Positions 60,542 to 64,000 of a stretch of 64,000 bases of DNA are shown here, piece after piece. The stretch is from Chitinophaga sp. CB10. GTDB lineage: Bacteria; Bacteroidota; Bacteroidia; Chitinophagales; Chitinophagaceae. The first letter of the stretch is position 1; each line of letters begins with the position of its first letter. The stretch covers positions 146,996 through 210,995 of the forward strand of contig MLAV02000011.1 of NCBI GenBank assembly GCA_001870995.2. Direction: 5' to 3'. Made by a program: the position numbers and the translations under genes. The notes beneath the pieces are model-generated. The model did not search any database. It saw nothing but the letters and a program-made list of their open reading frames with translations, and was not told the origin of the DNA.

Positions 60542-60549
60542 CGAAGGTA
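60542..60549 (-). promoter_or_regulatory. Possible promoter of the MerR-like gene (-7 box)
   Basis: TACCTTCG on the minus strand, one base away from TAnnTTTG, 18 bases before the ATG. The palindrome at 60567-60588 would cover its upstream region. Confidence 0.3.
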
Positions 60550-60566
60550 TGATTTGTAATTTTATT

Positions 60567-60588
60567 AATTATACGTAAACGTATAATT
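60567..60588. promoter_or_regulatory. Operator-like palindrome upstream of the MerR-like gene
   Basis: AATTATACGT-AA-ACGTATAATT, perfect 10-bp arms around 2 bases. An additional half-site AATTATACG lies at 60533-60541 between this palindrome and the gene. Confidence 0.6.
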
Positions 60589-60854
60589 TAACAGAAGATT
60601 TACAATGTCAACAACTGTAAAATTATGGACCTGCCTAACTGTCAAGTAACATGGACGGGAATGAGGGGTCAAATAAGGAGGTTATTGAGCAAGAATTATT
60701 TGATGTACCAGGGCTGAAACCAACACTTTCGACTGAAGATTGGTAATAGGGTTCGCCATGAATGTAACACACCTTACATTTAAAATATTTAATAAATATT
60801 ATATATAAATTATTTTTATGTTTTTGTCTGCCTTACTAGCAAGGCCTCCACTGC
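60589..60854. other. Spacer between MerR-like and XRE genes
   Basis: No confident gene. One 31-codon plus-strand frame (60651-60746, MDGNEGSNKEVIEQELF...) reads plausibly as a peptide, and a second 30-codon frame begins at 60625 in another phase; both are too short to call. They may be remnants of a longer gene. Confidence 0.35.
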
Positions 60855-61088
60855 TTATAGTGGTACAATAGGTAAGAAATCCTTTGGAGAACAATTAAAT
60901 ATTTTGGCTAATTCATTCAGGTGGCGAAGATTATATTTATCATCAAATTTCCGGCTTTCAACACTTCCTATAAACCCTTCGGACACATTTAAGGCAATAG
61001 CCAGTTCAAGTTGAGTGATACCATGCTCTTTTCTTTTCTCTCTAACCCTATCAATTACATATTGTTCTATTTGTGTGACTTCGCCCAT
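60855..61088 (-). CDS. XRE-family helix-turn-helix regulator
   Basis: A 77-residue single-domain repressor-like protein with the classic five-helix fold: EKRKEHGITQLELAIALNVS then GFIGSVESRKFDDKYNLRHL and ELAKIFNCSPKDFL. It reads toward the MerR-like gene. Palindromes at 61129-61146 and 61334-61352 upstream are candidate operators controlling it and the plus-strand cargo genes. Such small regulators are typical of mobile elements. Confidence 0.85.
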   Translation of the reverse strand: MGEVTQIEQYVIDRVREKRKEHGITQLELAIALNVSEGFIGSVESRKFDDKYNLRHLNELAKIFNCSPKDFLPIVPL

Positions 61089-61128
61089 AATTTTTTAGAG
61101 CAAGAAGCCATAAATGAATAACAACAAC

Positions 61129-61146
61129 ACTCAGCTATGGCTGAGT
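61129..61146. promoter_or_regulatory. Palindrome upstream of the XRE gene
   Basis: ACTCAGC-TATG-GCTGAGT, 7-bp perfect arms, 41 bases before the XRE start. Possible operator for autoregulation. Confidence 0.4.
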
Positions 61147-61333
61147 ATAATAATTTTACATATCTTTACCCAAAATAAACTGTCCCTATTAAATGAAATT
61201 AAAATTCATAATTGCTAATACCTTTTTGCCACTGAAATTCTTGTCTAGATAAGAATTGCCGAGAAATAAACTACTGATGATAAAAAGGTCAGAACATATA
61301 TCTTAACTACAACCAACAAACACCTTGTAAGCT

Positions 61334-61352
61334 CTATTCACATAGTGAATAG
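61334..61352. promoter_or_regulatory. Palindrome in the XRE-cargo control region
   Basis: CTATTCAC-ATA-GTGAATAG, 8-bp perfect arms, flanked on both sides by GTAAGCT. It lies about 107 bases before the first cargo gene. Confidence 0.45.
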
Positions 61353-61458
61353 GTAAGCTACTGAATTCTGGAAGAAAATTCTTTTGATAGCTTAGGACCA
61401 TATGTCCGTATGAAGAATGGTTAATTTTTATATATTACATATAATAAATACATAATAA

Positions 61459-62082
61459 ATGAAAAATATATTCATCTGGATTACCTTCATGATAACCCCT
61501 TTATTGGCATATTCTCAAACCACAAGCTGGACGACTCTTAAAATTGAAGGGGTCGGAACTATTGGCCTTCCATCAAATATGGAAGTTCAAGGTGGTATTT
61601 ATAGAGAAATTACTGACAGAATAAAAGAGATCAATGGCATTAATGCTTCAAGGGTCATTTTTCAACAAAAGAATCTAAATAGCCTTGATAAAAATAGTTT
61701 TCAAACATACGCTAGAGTTTTTATAAGAACAGAACAAGGTAGTGTAGGAGATTTTAAAAAGTTATCAGAAACTATAACTAAAGCAGAAGCCAATGAAGTT
61801 AATGCTACATTCAAAAGTAAAATTGAAGGAGAGGCATTAAGGGCAAATGCAAGTATTCTTGAGTGGTATGATGCAAAGGTTCTAACCCTCAATGGACTAA
61901 GTGCTATAAATTTTGGTTATAAAAGACAAATTGGAAGTAACAAACCTGTAATTGTTGAAATTTATATGCTTCAAAACAATGATAGATTTCACACGATCAC
62001 ATTTGAACGCCGTCTTGATGGGAACGATTGGGAAGGAACATTTAATGGTATTAAATCTACAATCAAAATCATTCAAAAATAG
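61459..62082 (+). CDS. Secreted protein of unknown function (207 aa)
   Basis: A 207-residue protein with a signal peptide (MKNIFIWITFMITPLLAYSQ). The mature part is polar, with an alternating strand and helix look (VGTIGLPSNMEVQGG, ASRVIFQQKNLNSL, LSAINFGYKRQIG, RFHTITFERRLDGND). It has no cysteine after the signal and no membrane segment, so it is probably periplasmic. I do not recognise a family; the general shape resembles small periplasmic proteins that bind a partner. A+T-rich and first in a row of four same-strand cargo genes. Confidence 0.65.
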   Translation: MKNIFIWITFMITPLLAYSQTTSWTTLKIEGVGTIGLPSNMEVQGGIYREITDRIKEINGINASRVIFQQKNLNSLDKNSFQTYARVFIRTEQGSVGDFKKLSETITKAEANEVNATFKSKIEGEALRANASILEWYDAKVLTLNGLSAINFGYKRQIGSNKPVIVEIYMLQNNDRFHTITFERRLDGNDWEGTFNGIKSTIKIIQK

Positions 62083-62104
62083 ACTCAACCTAAAACAAAC
62101 GAAA

Positions 62105-62332
62105 ATGCGCACACTTTCTAAAATTGGCCTAACTATTCTAGCATTCATTATCGGAGGAGTTATAATTGCAGGTCTAAACGAAGCACAAGGAACTAAATCC
62201 GGTGGTGGCCCTATTGGTGTATTATTTTCCATTGGATTAATGGCTGCGATTACTGCTATTTGGAAATGGAAGCCTGAAAGCGAAAGGAAAGGAAACAAGC
62301 CTGATAATAACCAACAATTAGACAAAAGCTAG
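62105..62332 (+). CDS. Small two-helix membrane protein (75 aa)
   Basis: A 75-residue protein from ATG 62105, following the secreted-protein gene after 22 bases. Two hydrophobic helices (IGLTILAFIIGGVIIAGL and IGVLFSIGLMAAITAIW) are joined by a Gly-rich loop, and the tail is polar and charged (KPESERKGNKPDNN). A longer frame upstream overlaps the preceding gene and is not used. No family recognised. Confidence 0.55.
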   Translation: MRTLSKIGLTILAFIIGGVIIAGLNEAQGTKSGGGPIGVLFSIGLMAAITAIWKWKPESERKGNKPDNNQQLDKS

Positions 62333-62335
62333 CAA

Positions 62336-62869
62336 ATGTTCGTTGACTACTATTCTCTTTTTGAAATATCACCTTATGCTTCATCTGATGAAATAAAATT
62401 GGCATTTAAAAAGCAAGCATTAAAGTGGCATCCAGATCGAAATCCGGGGTTTGATACAACAGAAAAAATGCAACTGCTCAATGAGGCTAAACTCATATTA
62501 TTAGACAACGAGGCTAGACAAAGATACGACTACCAATATCAGCGTTTTTATCAAAAAAAGAAACAAAAAGAAGAAAACAAGCATCAAGAACAAGAACAGC
62601 GAGAATCCCATAAAAATCGGGAAGGTCGAAAAAGGGAAACATTTACTCACATGGGCTTTGACATTGAGGATGAACTGCTGAAAAAGTGGACTGCAAATGC
62701 AAAGCTGCAAGCCGTGGGTTTAGCTAAACAGACTATAGAGGAACTGAGAGGTATGGTAAAAGCTGGTATAAAAGATGGGGCAGAAGCAATGGGAACAGCC
62801 TTCATTTCTCAAATAATTCTAGGGGTCATTTTTCTTATACTTATCGGACTATCTAAATCTTGTAATTGA
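62336..62869 (+). CDS. J-domain protein with C-terminal membrane anchor
   Basis: A 177-residue protein that starts three bases after the previous stop. Residues 1-70 are a DnaJ-type J-domain with the HPD motif (ALKWHPDRNPG), which stimulates the Hsp70 DnaK. Then comes a Lys/Glu/Gln-rich linker (QKKKQKEENKHQEQEQ), a helical segment (about 108-150), and a final membrane helix (FISQIILGVIFLILIGL). There is no Gly/Phe or zinc region, so it is not a general DnaJ. It probably recruits DnaK to a membrane client encoded nearby. Confidence 0.85.
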   Translation: MFVDYYSLFEISPYASSDEIKLAFKKQALKWHPDRNPGFDTTEKMQLLNEAKLILLDNEARQRYDYQYQRFYQKKKQKEENKHQEQEQRESHKNREGRKRETFTHMGFDIEDELLKKWTANAKLQAVGLAKQTIEELRGMVKAGIKDGAEAMGTAFISQIILGVIFLILIGLSKSCN

Positions 62870-62923
62870 CAAAAAAATTAGAATATTCAGTTAATAGCTA
62901 TATAAATCGTCAATATCCCATAA

Positions 62924-63376
62924 ATGGCAATTATTATAATCGAAGAAGATCAATATATTTCGTTATACAAGAAAAGTAAAAAGCTACATCAAATAATTGT
63001 AACTGATCTGGATAGACCATTTCTATCCGGCCGGGATGTTGTATCGCACCACATTCGTATGGTCAGTTTCCATGTTTGGCGGGAAATGCAATGTCTTTAC
63101 CAGTTAGGGCGCATCATTCAGACAAAGTACCCATCGACTATCAAAGCTATAAATTGGCCTATGACCTATTTTAATGCCGAGTATGATGACTATATTTCAA
63201 AACTGGCAACCTTCAATTTCTCATTAGGCATTAATCCCGCACCTACAGATTATATTGATAGAATTATTACTGAAAGATTTGATATTGCGGATAAGGAGAG
63301 CGGAAATACAGAAATAAATCGCGGGATAGTTGACATTGTAAGACAACGAATGAATGAATACGGTTTGATATTCTGA
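62924..63376 (+). CDS. Soluble protein of unknown function (150 aa)
   Basis: A 150-residue protein (MAIIIIEEDQYISLYKK...) with mixed strands and helices, no signal and no membrane segment. Internal features include an aromatic-rich middle (SFHVWREMQCLYQLGRI) and a helical C-terminus. No motif is recognised. It lies 54 bases after the J-domain gene on the same strand, and composition fits the element. Confidence 0.5.
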   Translation: MAIIIIEEDQYISLYKKSKKLHQIIVTDLDRPFLSGRDVVSHHIRMVSFHVWREMQCLYQLGRIIQTKYPSTIKAINWPMTYFNAEYDDYISKLATFNFSLGINPAPTDYIDRIITERFDIADKESGNTEINRGIVDIVRQRMNEYGLIF

Positions 63377-64000
63377 CCTAGAACGAAGCAATTTGTACAA
63401 TCTATAAACATAACTGGACGATAAACCTTATCCTATAGAGATAATATATTGATATTGGGTTTAGAAGGCACTTTGTTTCAGATGGACAGGTTTTTCCTCA
63501 CAAAACTTCATGATGCTTTTCACAAAATCTCGTGATGTTCTGTGAACGAGGGAATTTACAAACAACCTAACATACGGGCCTCCCCTGTAAGACCCAGCCC
63601 CAACCAATCCCCTCATTAAATGCTTACTGTCGGGTATCCCCCTTTTCTTACAATATTTAGTTTTTACCTATTTACGAATCTTTCGTAATAGACTGGGTGT
63701 AAAGAGGGTATTTTTTAATTGTAAAAGACAATGAGCCTAACTAACCTACTTATAATACAGAATATAGCATTATTAGATATGTTTCAAGTATATTAAGGGA
63801 TTATATAAGCGGATTATGAAGGGTTGCCCCTATTACCTCAATCTATAGGTGTAGACTTCCCCGAACTTCGGCCATAAGAATTAGAGTTATGAATTGATTC
63901 ATTAACTTTAACGTGTTGTGCTATTAAAAAGATAAAGCATGTTTGATCTTTGAAATTTTGAGTCCATTTTTGAAATTGATGAACTGGAGCAGAGAAGTCG
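63377..64000. other. Right-end non-coding stretch
   Basis: About 620 A+T-rich bases without a credible gene. An imperfect palindrome (TTCACAAAA at 63519-63527 against TTCTGTGAA at 63538-63546) overlaps a direct repeat of CACAAAA followed by a TGATG segment. No tRNA 3' end copy is seen. Confidence 0.45.

Larger units (their letters stand above)
61089..61458. other. Divergent control region between XRE gene and cargo genes
   Basis: About 370 A+T-rich bases, no gene. It holds two palindromes listed separately and a repeated GTAAGCT flanking the second one. Confidence 0.5.
57832..64000. mobile_element. Integrated element at tRNA-Asn, right end outside window
   Basis: Starts at the tRNA-Asn 3' end with a serine recombinase gene reading toward the tRNA. 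The DNA from here on is visibly more A+T-rich than the left part of the window. It carries two regulators and several genes of unknown function. No second copy of the tRNA 3' end is seen before 64000, so the far attachment site lies beyond the window. Conjugation genes are not present in the visible part. Confidence 0.75.

Overview
The window is a 64-kb piece of a Bacteroidota chromosome, most likely a Chitinophagaceae relative (Chitinophaga-like). Supporting signs are an alternative complex III (act) operon, type IX secretion-linked genes (a giant protein with a gliding-type C-terminal sorting domain, a PorP/SprF protein and a PorE-like OmpA protein), Bacteroidota-style promoters (TTG/TTTG, then TAnnTTTG) in front of many genes, and many Bacteroidota families such as DUF5606 and a TonB receptor with a carboxypeptidase-regulatory N-terminus. 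All calls come from reading the sequence and from family knowledge; no database search was run.

Layout. 1-5113 (minus): respiratory actA-actB-actC, the last cut by the window edge; ActA carries an extra N-terminal cytochrome c domain. 5.5-7.6 kb (plus): an NlpE-like lipoprotein, purN and a beta-barrel-like protein. 7.6-13.1 kb: a metal-homeostasis block with a TonB receptor, a COG0523 GTPase and a MerC-like protein on minus, facing SCO and a Fur-family regulator on plus. Palindromes sit at the shared promoter region and in front of the receptor, and a six-copy 50-bp tandem repeat starts at the fur stop codon. 13.4-28.6 kb: housekeeping genes (M3 peptidase, DUF5606, lamin-tail protein, asd, DUF2461, porin, amtB, uvrB, S1/P1 nuclease, PfkB kinase, small lipoprotein), several separated by strong hairpins. 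28.7-41.7 kb (minus): a surface-secretion locus with a 3232-residue modular protein, PorP/SprF and an OmpA/PD40 protein. 42.3-57.7 kb (mostly plus): a STAND/NACHT-like NTPase with a helical, possibly DNA-binding N-terminus, a membrane transglutaminase-like protein, a ClC channel, a kefF-kefC pair, an acyltransferase, an M13 peptidase, hflX with a Rieske protein, and a GT39 glycosyltransferase.

57,793 to the right end: a tRNA-Asn gene whose 3' half is overlapped antisense by the 3' end of a large serine recombinase. Everything to the right is visibly more A+T-rich and looks like an integrated element whose far end lies outside the window. It carries a small ORF overlapping the recombinase start, a MerR-like regulator with its own palindrome, an XRE regulator, and four cargo genes of unknown role (a secreted protein, a two-helix membrane protein, a membrane-anchored J-domain protein and a soluble protein).

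The best candidates for undescribed biology are the NTPase divergent from the giant surface protein, with a cluster of TGTTCA motifs between them, and the J-domain cargo cassette in the tRNA-Asn element.
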